From Ziziphus jujuba (Eukaryota > Streptophyta > Magnoliopsida > Rosales > Rhamnaceae), in assembly GCF_031755915.1 (NCBI RefSeq), contig NC_083379.1, forward strand, positions 26,660,001 through 26,724,000: 64,000 nucleotides of DNA, in the 5' to 3' direction. The notes below the pieces were generated by a model that saw nothing but the letters and a program-made list of their open reading frames with translations, made no database searches and was not told the DNA's origin. Below, in pieces: positions 45,661 through 55,735 of the stretch. Every line of letters begins with the position of its first letter. Position 1 is the stretch's first letter. The translations under genes were made by a program, and so were the position numbers.

Positions 45661-46894
45661 CTTCCCTCTCATCTTTGTATACAGTTAGAGCCCTTCTAGC
45701 AACCAATGACAAGTCCCCACCAACTGAATACTTGTAATCTTCTTCATCTTCATCACTAACATCCTCCAATGGTGGCATGGATTCATTATCCGACTTTTCC
45801 TCTTCAGTTTCAATGTCTCCACTTTCCCAAATCACCATGACCCTCTTATTTGGACATTGGCTCGCAATATGACCCCTGCCTTGACATTTAAAGCACATGA
45901 TATCTCGATATCTAGTTGAAGATGAATTGGATTTACTTGCTTGGAAGAGGATGATTGGGCCTTGGCTTTGAATTTAGGCCGTGTAGTAGCTTTTTCTTCA
46001 AACTTGGGTTGATTTGGTTTCCATGTGATTGGGCTTGCTTTCCAAGTGTTTTGAGCTATACTATGCATTGTGGTACCCCTCCTCTTGAGTTGTTGCTCTA
46101 CTTTGATGGCCATGTGCAACATCTCCTCAATCCCTACATAACGATGTAAATCCACTTGATTGGCTATTTCCCTATTCAAACCCACCAAGAAACGTGCCAT
46201 AGTAGCCTCCTTATCCTCCTCAACATTAGCCCTCATCAAAAGGATTTCCATCTCCTTATAATAGTTCTCCACACTTCTATTTCCTTAAGACAAGCTTTGA
46301 AGTTTCTAAAAAATGCTTCAATAGTAATGGCTAGGTACGAAATGCTTCCTCATCAAAGCCTGCACCTCCTCCCATGTATCTATAGGTCTTTGACTCACTT
46401 GCCTCCTAAAAAGTGTCTCTTTGTTCCACCACCCAATAGCATAGTCTATGAATTTAACAGTAGCTGATTTAACCTTTTTAGCCTCAGAGTAGTTTTGACA
46501 ATCAAATACCATCTCAATTCTCTTCTCCCACTCGAGATATGCTTTTAGATCACTTTTACATTGGAATGAGGGTATTTTCATCTTAATTCCTCCATAATCA
46601 TTGCCTCAGTCTAAGCTCTCCCTCCCATGGAATTGATTGCCTCCCGAGCCAATGTCTTCCTCTTCTTCCTCATAGTCATCTCCATTCCTTCCCAATCTTC
46701 CCTTCTTGGGGTATTTCTTCCCTTACCACATCCATGAGCAACCTTTGTGGAGGTCGTTGCTGCGGCATTTGGATAGATGATTCCATCCCATCCAACCGAT
46801 CATGGATCTGCCCTATCTCTAACCATAGTGCTCTTTGAAGCTCTCCCACACTTGGAGTTCCTTCCACACTTTCTTTCCTTTGCTCTTGTGACAT
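45661..46894 (-). pseudogene. gag: A5 gag with CCHC knuckle
   Basis: It begins MSQEQRKESVEGTPSVGELQ at 46894. Motifs: IHDRLDGMESSIQMPQ, the acidic linker after a frameshift near 46676, MKIPSFQCKSDLKAYLEWEK, IGWWNKETLFRRQ, QALMRKHFVPSHYY, YYKEMEILLMRANVEED and LHMAIKVEQQLKRRG. A frameshift precedes the knuckle CFKCQGRGHIASQC (45860-45898) and the acidic EEDYKYSVGGD linker. Gag of family A type, with three or four lesions. Confidence 0.85.
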
Positions 46895-47063
46895 TATTTT
46901 TCTGCAGAACTAGTTAGTAAAAGGCAAAAGAGGTGAGAATTATAGAGGGTAAAAGCCGAACTATAACTAGAGTACAAACACGAGTGACCTTGAGTTTGAG
47001 CGAGAGACTTGATGGAGTGTTGTGAGGTTTTTCTTTTTTCCTAACAAATTTTGTAGAAAAATC

Positions 47064-48140
47064 ATGTCGCAAGACAAAAGCAAAGAAAGCATGGACTCCA
47101 GGTGTGGCTGATCTGAAGTTATACATTCAAGCCATGGTGGGAAAACTTCAAAGAGCACTACGATTGGACATGGGCAGATCCATGATAGGTTGGATAGGAT
47201 GGAATCATCAATCCAAACACTGTAGCCACAACCTCCACAAAGGTTTGCTCATGGACGTGGTAGAGGAAGAAATACTCTAAGAAGGAAAGAATGGGAACGT
47301 GTGGGAGATGACTATGAGGAAGAAGAGGAAGACATTGGTTCGGGAACCAACCAATTCCGTGGGAGAGAGAGGTTAGACCGAGGCAGTGACTATGGAGGAA
47401 TTAAGATGAAAATACCATCATTCCAAAGTAAAAGTGATCCAGAAGCATATCTTGAGTGGGAGAAGAGGATTGAGATGGTATTTGATTGTCAGAACTACTC
47501 CAAGGCAAAAAAGGTGAAATTAGTTGCTGTTGAATTCATGGACTATGCTATTGGATGGTGGGACAAAGAAACACTTTCTAGGAGGCGAGCAGGACAAAGA
47601 CCTATAGATACATGGGAGGAGATGAAAGCTTTGATGAGGAAGCATTTTTTACCTAGCCATTACTATAGGAGCAGTTTTTAGAAATTACAAAGCTTGTCTC
47701 AAGGAAATGGAAGTGTGAAGGACTATTATAAGGAGATGGAAATCCTTATGATGAGGGCTAATGTTGAGGAGGATAGGGAGGCTATAATGGCACGTTTCTT
47801 GGCTGGTTTGAATAGGAAAATAGCAAATCAAGTGGACTTGCACCATTTTGTGGAGATTGCGGAGATGCTGCACATGGCCATCAAAGTAGAGCAACAACTC
47901 AAGAGGAGGGGTACCACAAGACCTAGTATTGCTCAACACACTTGAAAAGCAAACCCATTCACATGGAAACCAAATCAACCCAAGTTTGAAGATAAAGCAA
48001 CCACACGGCCTAAATTCGAAGTTAAGGCCAAACCATCCTCATCTAAGTAAGTAAGTAAATCCAATTCATCTTCAACTAGAAATCGAGATATCAAGGCAGG
48101 GGTCATATTGCAAGTCAATGTCCTAATAAAAGGGTCATGG
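47064..48140 (+). pseudogene. gag: A6 gag
   Basis: It starts at ATG 47064 (MSQDKSKESMDS, then a frame error). Open parts are 47301-47681 and 47694-47945: acidic EEEEEDIGSGTNQFRG, IKMKIPSFQSKSDPEAYLEW, MDYAIGWWDKETLSRRR, KALMRKHFLPSHYY, DYYKEMEILMMRANVEED and MLHMAIKVEQQLKRRG. A TAG at 47679 and TGA at 47943 interrupt. The CCHC knuckle is damaged: its first part is deleted near 48095, leaving only GVILQVNVLI-type sequence in one frame. Confidence 0.85.
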
Positions 48141-48152
48141 TGATTTAGGAAA

Positions 48153-49097
48153 GTGGAGACATTGAAACTGAAGAGGAAGTTAGACAATGAATCCATGCCA
48201 CCATTAGAGGATGTTAGTGATGAAGATGAAGAAGATTACAAGTATCCAGTTGGAGGGGACTTGTCATTGGTTGCTAGAAGAGCTTTAACTATGTATAACG
48301 ATGAGAAGGAAGTGCAACGAGAGAACATCTTTCATACTAGGTGCAAAGTCAAGGATAAGGTATGTAGTATGATTATTGATGGAGGAAGTTGTACTAATGT
48401 TTCTAGTCTTACTATGGTTGAAAAGCTAGGTTTACCCATTATGAAGCATCCAGAGCCATATAAGCTACAATGGCTTAATGAATGTGGAGAGTTGAAGGTG
48501 AATAGGCAAGTGAAGATTGCATTCTTTATTGGTGATTATCAATATGAGGTTATTTATGATGTGGTACCAATGCAAGCTGGTCATTTACTTTTAGGATGTC
48601 CGTGGCAATTTGATAGAGATAATAATCATCATGGTCGAACTAATAAGGTTGTCTTCAATATCAAGGGTAAACGAGTGCTGCTTATGCCGATGACTCCTAA
48701 ACAAGTTTTTGATGATCAATTGGCTTTACAAAGGTGGAGAGAAGCTGAACAACAACACAATCAAATTGTATCCAACCACCAAGAGAAGAAAAAGAGTGGT
48801 GAGGATGAGAGTGTGTGTGAAAAAGAAAAGAAAAAGAGTGCAAAACAGAGTGAGATGAAGAAGCTTTTTTGTTGTAGAAAGCCTATGATTGTAATGATGT
48901 ACAAAGAAGCATATATGAATCATTTAACTAACCCTGATGAATCTGTTTTGCCTAGTTCTATTGTTTCTCTTTTGCAGCAGTTTGATGATGTCTTTTCCGA
49001 GGGGATTCCAAGTGGGTTACCACCGATTAGAGGGATCGAACATCAAATTGATTTTGTTCTAAGATCAACAATTCCAAACCAGCCGACTTATAGGTAA
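48153..49097 (+). CDS. A6 protease and protease-RT linker
   Basis: Open frame of 314 residues. It starts in the acidic linker (SDEDEEDYKYPVGGDLSLVA). The protease active site is CSMIIDGGSCTNVSS, followed by EKLGLPIMKHPEPYKLQWL, VVPMQAGHLLLGCPWQFD, a Gln/Lys-rich tail, KKLFCCRKPMIVMMYKEA, then the linker SIVSLLQQFDDVFSEGIPSG and LPPIRGIEHQIDFVLRSTIP that leads into RT. It ends at a stop at 49097 just before the RT fingers. This copy retains the linker that is deleted in B1, B3 and A4. Confidence 0.85.
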   Translation: METLKLKRKLDNESMPPLEDVSDEDEEDYKYPVGGDLSLVARRALTMYNDEKEVQRENIFHTRCKVKDKVCSMIIDGGSCTNVSSLTMVEKLGLPIMKHPEPYKLQWLNECGELKVNRQVKIAFFIGDYQYEVIYDVVPMQAGHLLLGCPWQFDRDNNHHGRTNKVVFNIKGKRVLLMPMTPKQVFDDQLALQRWREAEQQHNQIVSNHQEKKKSGEDESVCEKEKKKSAKQSEMKKLFCCRKPMIVMMYKEAYMNHLTNPDESVLPSSIVSLLQQFDDVFSEGIPSGLPPIRGIEHQIDFVLRSTIPNQPTYR

Positions 49098-49640
49098 GTG
49101 AGTTGCTTGAAAAGGGGTATGTTAGATAGAGCATGAGTCCATGTGCTGTACTTATGTTATTAGTCCCTAAGAAAGATGGAACATGGGGAATGTGTGTAGA
49201 TTGTAAGGCTATTAACAATATAACTGTCAAATATCATCACCCTATTCCTAGGTTAAATGATATGCTTGATGAAGCATGCATGTTTTCAAAAATTGATGTT
49301 AAGAGTGGTTATCATCAAATTCTCATGAAGGAAGGTGATAAAAGGAGAACACCATTTAAAACAAAGCATGGTTTGTATGAGTGGTTTGGTTATGCCATTT
49401 GGATTAACTAATGCACCTAGCACTTTCATGAGATTAATGAAGTATGTCATGCGTCCATTTATTGGGAAATTTGTGGTTGTTGATTTTGATGATATTCTTG
49501 TATATAGTAGAAATTTACGTAAGCACGTAGAGCATCTTAAGATAATTTTAGGAGTGCTTAGGAAGGAAAGATTATTTGCTAATCTTAAGAAGTGTGATTT
49601 TTGCAAAGATGAACTTGTATTTCTAGAATTTGTTGTGAAA
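49098..49640 (+). pseudogene. pol: A6 reverse transcriptase fingers-palm
   Basis: Motifs: [56 protein letters not shown], then a one-base frame change near 49385. After it come [20 protein letters not shown] and VVVDFDDILVYSR with the F-D-D catalytic box intact. [19 protein letters not shown] leads to VFLEFVV. The thumb, connection and RNase H are absent. A TAG near 49127 also interrupts. It would have synthesised cDNA in the particle; this copy cannot. Confidence 0.85.
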
Positions 49641-49922
49641 GTGTTTGACCCAGGAGATTGGGTTTGGTTGCACATAAGGAAGTCGAGGTTTCCAAAACAA
49701 CGAAAGTCTAAACTCATGCCGCGTGGAGATGATCCATTCCAATTATTGGAGAGACTTAATGACAATGCCTACAAGTTGGATCTTCCAGGTGAGTATAATG
49801 TGAGTGCAACTTTTAATATCGCTGATTTATCTCCTTCTTATGTAGATGACAATTTGAGGATAAATCCTTTTCAAGAGAAGGGGAATGATGAGGACATGAC
49901 CAAGAGCCTTCAAGATGGAGCC
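49641..49922 (+). pseudogene. pol: A6 integrase C-terminus reading into the 3' LTR
   Basis: It follows RT directly (VFLEFVVK then [20 protein letters not shown]), then [47 protein letters not shown] at the PPT, and EDMTKSLQDGA in the LTR. A one-base loss in the LTR (agccttcaag for agcccttcaag) ends the frame at 49922. The frame is open from 49335 across the RT-integrase junction, so the fusion is in frame. Confidence 0.85.
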
Positions 49923-50698
49923 TAGATCCACTTCAAATGTTTACAGGACCCATAACCCAAGCAGGAACAAAGAGATTGAAAGAGACACTAAATGGTTTAA
50001 TCTAGGAGGTATTTACAACCAAAGGAAGCAAGTTCATTAGTGAAGATGAACTAACATTGGTCCATATGATTGGGACAGTGGATGCCAGCATGAAAGAGAG
50101 TTTAGCGCATGGACTTCTACAACATGGTGATGTGGCATCATATGGTGACATTGCATCCAACTAAGCTTGGCCAAATTTTATAATTAGGAAAATATTAATT
50201 TTTATTTGTGTTTTGATTGGATTTTGGCATGTTGCCTATTTACTTTTCTAATTTAGTTTTTATTAGGTTTTTAAATTACTTTCCTAATTTTATTAGAGTT
50301 GAATTGGTCAAAGAATTAAAGGTCATTCAAATCAGGAAACTAGGAGCTAAATTAGGTTTCCTAAACCTAATTTTCGTCCATTATTATTCCACCTTTCCTT
50401 TTAGCAAATCAAGGAAAGCTTTGTAACTTATTTTTCCAATTTAAAGGCACATAAGTAGTGAATAAAGTGGAGATTACAATTTTAATTCAAAGTATGAGTG
50501 ATTCTCTTGGTTCTCTAAGAACTATATCGAACTTTTTCAAGCTTTGCTTGTGGAGTTCGAATTCGACTTATCAATAGGTTATTCCACACCCTATTATGGT
50601 GTCTTCACTATACCAAGGTTCTTACCTCAAATATAGGTAACGCATCGAGGTCTTCCATTGTTACAGGTTTAGAGGCAGGTCGCTCTGGGTCCGTATCA
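49886..50698 (+). repeat. A6 3' LTR, 813 bp
   Basis: TGATGAGGACATGACC to GGGTCCGTATCA. It holds a single 24-bp hairpin repeat (50350-50374) where other copies have up to six, and it lacks about 40 bp near 50659, which together explain its short length. The flank on the right is ttcaa of the A5 leader. Confidence 0.9.
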
Positions 50699-51451
50699 TT
50701 CAAGGTCTCAATTCACTCGTGTTTGCACTCTAGTTATAGTTCGGCTTTTACCCTCTATAATTCTCACATCTCTTGCCATTTACAACTCTAGAAATTCTAT
50801 TTGGTTCTTTGCAAACTAATTTCAAACTAAAACAAACTAGCAAGTAATAATCCAAATGGACCTACCAAACAGTTATGAAAATAAGGCTAAAAAGACAAAT
50901 AGAATGAAAAGTAACAAGAAAAAGACAACCATGAAAGCTCAACAAGAAATTTGGCACAAACAAAAGAAACTAGAATGTGAAGAACAATTTGGATTGAGAT
51001 TTGCAAAGTGGAATTAGTGAATATTCAACAAACCTTATTTCGGTATTGATTTTGGCTTGTTTTTGGTGCTCCTCAAATCAACCAAAAAAAATTTCACTAT
51101 CTGGTTTCTCTTGAAATCTCAATAATTCAATGCCACAAACCATAAGAATAAGAAAAAGAAAATTTTAAGAATGAATTCTTGTTCTTTTTTTTTTTGTTCC
51201 TTTTTTGTTCTTTTTTTTTGTTTTTTTTAATAAGATCTGATCGGAATGAATGAAGAAGAACACAAAAACATAATGCAAAGAAAAACACAGCAACGTAGCA
51301 ACCCAAATGTAAAGAACAACCAAAGAAATCAAAAATGCAAATTTCTAACCTGATGCTAAAAATCACCAAAAAAGGCCAAGAAAAGCAAGAAACAATATAA
51401 AAGAAATAGATAGATCAAACCTGTAATTAGAAACTAGCTCTGATACCAAAT
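50699..51451 (-). other. A5 leader and tRNA-iMet PBS (51437-51448)
   Basis: It matches the A1 leader in minus orientation (ctagttatagttcggctttta, gaacaatttggattgag and poly-T tracts at 51185-51229). The PBS reads tggtatcagagc on the minus strand, 3 bp from the 5' LTR. No supported gene is present; the frame at 51127-51369 lies in low-complexity sequence. Confidence 0.85.
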
Positions 51452-52374
51452 TGATACGAACCTAGAGCGACCTGCCTCTAAACCCGTAACAAAGATTGAA
51501 TTAGACTGTCTAATTACAAGTTATCAGTGAAAGACCCCAACCCATTACCTATATTTGAGGTAAGAACCTTGGTATGATGAAGACGCCACAATAGGGTACG
51601 GAATAACCAATTGATAAGTTAAATTTGAACTCCACAAGCAAAGCTTGAAAAGTTTGATATAGTTCTTAGAGAACCAAGTGAATCACTCTCACTTTGAATC
51701 AAAATTGTAATTTGATTTTTATTCATGACTTTTGTGCCTTTCAATAGGCAAAATAAATTACAAAGCTTTCTAAATTTGCTAAAAATAATGATGGAATAAT
51801 ATGGACGAAAATTAGGTTTAGAAAACCTAATGTAGTTAGGTTTAGGAAACCTAATGTGATTAGGTTTAAGAAGCCTAACTTAGCTCCTAGTTTCCTAATT
51901 TGAATGGTCTTTAATTCTTTGACCAATTAAACTCTAATAAAATTAGAAAAGTAAATTAAAATCCTAATAAAACTAAATTAGGTAAGTAAATAGGCAACAT
52001 GCCATAATCCAATCAATATATAAATAAAAATTAATGTTTTCCTAATAATAAAATTCGGCCAAGCTTAGTTGGATTCCATGTCACCATATGATGCCACGTC
52101 ACCATCCATGTCATCAAAATGTGCCACATCACCATGTTGTAGAAGTCCATGCGTTAAGCTCTCTTTCACATTGGCATCCATTATCCCAATCATATGGACC
52201 AATTTTAGTTCATCTTCAGTAATGAACTTGCTTCCTTGGGTTGTAAACACCTCCTGGATTAAACCATTTACTACTTCTTTAAACCTATTTGCTCATGCCC
52301 TGGTTATTGGTCCCATAGAGTTTTTAAGTGGCTCTCAACTCCATCTTGGGGTGCTCCTGGTCATGTCCGCATCA
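51452..52374 (-). repeat. A5 5' LTR, 923 bp, variant subfamily
   Basis: tgatacgaacctagagcgacc to gtcatgtccgcatca, with three hairpin repeats (51814-51881). The minus frame 52065-52250 encodes the end of the LTR-borne tail, with KLVHMIGIMDANVKESLTHG and the subfamily-specific FDDMDGDVASYGDM. Confidence 0.9.
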
Positions 52375-53138
52375 GTTCTCTATATTCATGCATTCACTCT
52401 TTGATCTGATGGCCATATCTTGTTTTATGCAGAACCAATTAAAAGTCTCCATGAGAATGCTTTTCAATGAAGGTAATGATTATTTTACCTTGTAACATTG
52501 TATTTAATTCGTTAGACATAAAATTCCCCTAATATATTAGATGGACATACAATTATTGGATTGAATTTTGTCTTCTTACAAACGATAATTTATACAGTTA
52601 AACCATGAAAATGTTAAAATTCTCTACTTGATTATGTGCCTTCGCTTGTATATGAATGGTGCAAGTCTTCTTTGGTAATATGGTTTCCCAAATTGGTTTA
52701 CTGCATGAATAGTTATGAAAACAAATCAATTATTTTATTTTTTATTTTTTATTTTTTGTAACTTTTTTGCTGTCAAATTGATCTGCTACATGGATGCTAG
52801 ACGATTTATCTACTGAATTATGTATAGGGCATAGATTATCAGTATAATTATAATATTTGACTATGATTTGTTTTTATTTTTATGGATGTTATCTTCTTGA
52901 ATGTGATGTGATTTTTTATTATGTTTTAATGGACCAATCATGCCCTATCCAATTTTGGGGATTGTAAGGGTCTTTTTGAGGAGAATAGATTGTAAGTGTC
53001 ATGGTAGCTATTCCTTTAAAATGTGAAATGTATAAGAAAATTTGTACACTATTTTCGTGGTTCATAGTATATTTTTTTACTCTAATAGGGTCTCTCCAAG
53101 TTATTCTTTTGGATATACAATTCTTCTGGCTCTTTTTC
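52375..53138 (+). other. Host-like unique DNA with a possible small exon (52435-52474)
   Basis: This stretch is not part of any element recognised here. The segment tgttttatgcag at 52423-52434 looks like a 3' splice site. It is followed by about 40 nt ending tttcaatgaag and then gtaatg, which could be a 5' splice site. Read through from ATG 52411 there is an open frame of about 30 codons. The remainder is T-rich and intron-like. It may belong to the same locus as 15-3717, split by the retrotransposon nest; this is inference from sequence character only. Confidence 0.25.
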
Positions 53139-54032
53139 TAATGAAGACATGACAAGAAGCACCCCAAGATGGAGTCTAGAGCCACTTCAAATCTCTACGG
53201 GACCAATAACCAGGGCACGAGCAAAGAGGTTTAAAGAAGCACCAAATGGTTTAATCCACGACGTGTTCACTTCCCAAGAAAGCAAGTTCATTACTAAAGA
53301 TGAACCAAAATAGGTCCGTATGATTGGAACAGAGGATGCCAACATGAAAGAAAGCCTAACGCATGGAATCCAACAATATGGTGATGTGGCACGATTTGAT
53401 GACATGGATGGTGACGTGGCATCATAATGTGACCTGGTACTTTTGCCATGTGGAGGGTGATATGCGCCTACATAGCATTGGTTGAATTTTATAATTAGGA
53501 AATATTAGTTTTTATTTTATGTCTTGATTGGATTTTAGCATGTTGGCTATTTTATTTTCCCAATTTAGTTTTATTAGGTTTTTTTTTAAACTACTTTCCT
53601 ATTTTTATTAGTAAACTAGGAGATAAATTAGGTTTCCTAAACCTAACCAAATTAGGCTTCCTAAAACTAACCACATTAGGTTTCCTAAACTTAATTTTCA
53701 TCCATAATTATTTTTAGCAAATTTCAGAAAGCTTTGTAATTTATTTTGCCTATTTAAAGGCACACAAGTCATGAATAAAATGGAGATTACAATTTTGATT
53801 CAAAGTAAGAGTGATTTTCGTGGTTCTTTAAGAACTATATCGAACTTTTTCAAGCTTTGCTTGTGGAGTTCAAATTTGACTTATTAACAGGTTATTCCGC
53901 ACCATATTGTGGCGACTTCACCATACCAAGGTTCTTACCTCAAATATAAATAACGGGTCGAGGTCTTCCATTGATAACATGTAATTAGATGGTCCAAGTT
54001 AATCTTTATTACAGGTTTAGGAGCAGGTCATC
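53139..54032 (+). repeat. A7: CRM-like LTR of the variant subfamily, 3' end cut by Ath-2
   Basis: It starts taatgaagacatgac (usual tgatgaggac), encodes the variant tail in degraded form, and has three hairpin repeats (53630-53690). It runs to ggtttaggagcaggtcatc, where Athila sequence begins. About 20 bp of the LTR end are missing in the window and may continue beyond Ath-2. No A internal sequence is visible. Confidence 0.85.
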
Positions 54033-55735
54033 TGATGTATAAAGTGGAAAAATAGGGTTGTCGTACCTAAGGGATTAAGTATTAAGTATCAAAGATAATT
54101 AGGTTTTGATAATATTTGAACTAAAATTTAAGATAGCAATTGAAAACTAAATAATCTAAATTAAACAAAAGCAATCAATTAAAATTAGATCAATTTTAAG
54201 TAAGAAAGAGAATTGAATAATTCTGAATACTAGGCCATTTGATTTCACCACTAACTATTCCAATTTAATTACTTAAATATGTGAATTTAATTAACTAGTA
54301 ATTTTGTTAACCACACTTAATCACAAAATTAATCAAAAGTAGTTTCCACTCACAATTGATAATATTCACATAACCTAATCTATTCCTTCCAATCTATAAA
54401 TTAAATCATGCAAATTTATCAAGCAAAGATTAAGCAAATAATATGGCATGAGACATAACTATTTTTCAATCAATTATGCATTCATGTAAATCATTGGAGA
54501 TCCATAATATTATTCTTTTCCAAGCTCAAATATTATTAAAATCATTCATTCCTTCCGGCCTATGAAAACATTAAGTATACCAATGATTTATTAACAAAAC
54601 ATATTACTAATTAAATAAAACTCAACATATATTAAAATAATTAAACCTTCATAGTTAGGGCTACAACATAGCCCTAGCTATGAAAATTAGTTCATGGTAA
54701 AAATAATTTCAACATCCATAATTATTAAAAATAATAAGATTCACAATTAAAGAGAAAGGAAAAGAGAATAAAAACTATTGAAGAAATTCTCCTCCAAGAT
54801 CTCTCAAAGTCGTAGCCTTCTTCTCCAAGCAAGCCCACGTCTCTCTGCCTCCTACAAGCTCTCCAATTGATCTTCTAAACTCTAAAACTTTAAAACCCTA
54901 GAACCCTTAAGAGAATCTTAGAAACTCCCAAAATTTGGTTTGTTTCTATTTAAGCCTCCTAAAAGCTCTTAAATAACTCTCTAAACTTGTATATCTTCCT
55001 TCAATGTGGTGGGGGCTATATATATAGGACCTTGGAAATCTTTTTCTCTCTTTATTTTCAATGCGGGAGTCTTGGAAGATACCTTTTTTAGGCCATGAAA
55101 AGGGTTGGACGAATTTCATGTGTAAAAAGGAAACTGGATATTACTTGCTCTCTACTACTTTCCTTTTATCTAATTCCTCCTAAAAAAATAGTTAATTAGT
55201 CTAATTTACCCTTAATGAAGCATGTGACATAATATGTGTTTCATTAATGAAAAATTAACCAATTATTGCCACTTGTTTTTATCTTGGCCCTCAAATTGCC
55301 TTGATTCTCTCTTTTGATCAATGGTGGAGATTTAACTAGAATATTATTTTTTATAAATTCTAAACTTTAAATGATGATAACTCTTTGCTCGCACCTCGAA
55401 ATCCAAAAATAACGAGACATTTGAAATCCTCAGATCGTGATGATTCATATGACATCCACTTCCATCATGAAATTCCCGATAGAATCTTTATGGAATCGTC
55501 AAGGTATCTTTTTTGGAATCTTTTTAATGCTTAGTCCGTTCGAGCTCAAATCTTGCTTCCCACCATAATTTGACCCAAGGAATCCATTTTTATGGTTGTT
55601 TTCTTAAAATTCTTCCTCTTTTACCTAGATTAGGAAAAATACATAATGAAGTATCTTTCCATAACAAATTAACACAAACTAACAAATATTAAGCTATAAA
55701 TATCGCATAAAATCATCAATATTTTAGACCTAACA
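54033..55735 (-). repeat. Ath-2 3' LTR, 1703 bp
   Basis: In plus-strand reading it runs tgatgtataaagtgg to ttttagacctaaca. Compared with solo LTRs, about 37 bp right after the first 6 bp (the caactcgcaag...gttttcaagtaa block) are deleted. That block is still present in the 5' LTR at 63558. TATA run at 55017-55026. Confidence 0.9.

Larger units (their letters stand above)
46919..50698 (+). mobile_element. A6: CRM-like family A element, plus strand, inserted head-on in A5 leader
   Basis: It begins in mid-leader (gtgagaattatagagggtaa) without 5' LTR or PBS. It runs through gag, protease, RT and the integrase C-terminus to a complete 3' LTR (49886-50698). A5 leader in minus orientation continues immediately on the right. 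About 40 bp of A5 leader are missing at the insertion. The RT is the best preserved CRM-like RT in the window. Confidence 0.85.
42640..52374 (-). mobile_element. A5: CRM-like element (variant A LTRs), minus strand, with two nested insertions
   Basis: 3' LTR at 42640-45327 (interrupted by a solo Athila LTR), protease and gag 45328-46918, A6 insertion 46919-50698, leader 50699-51451, PBS 51437-51448, 5' LTR 51452-52374. The protease region joins the 3' LTR directly, so all of RT, RNase H and integrase is deleted. Flanking 5-mers gtttt and gttct differ in one base. The left side is Athila and the right side is host-like, so the target itself has been rearranged. Confidence 0.85.

Noticed and set aside
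51127..51369. 80-residue frame with membrane-like composition
   Set aside because: It falls in the poly-T and poly-A tracts of the A5 leader, and the matching region in A1 is not open in the same frame.
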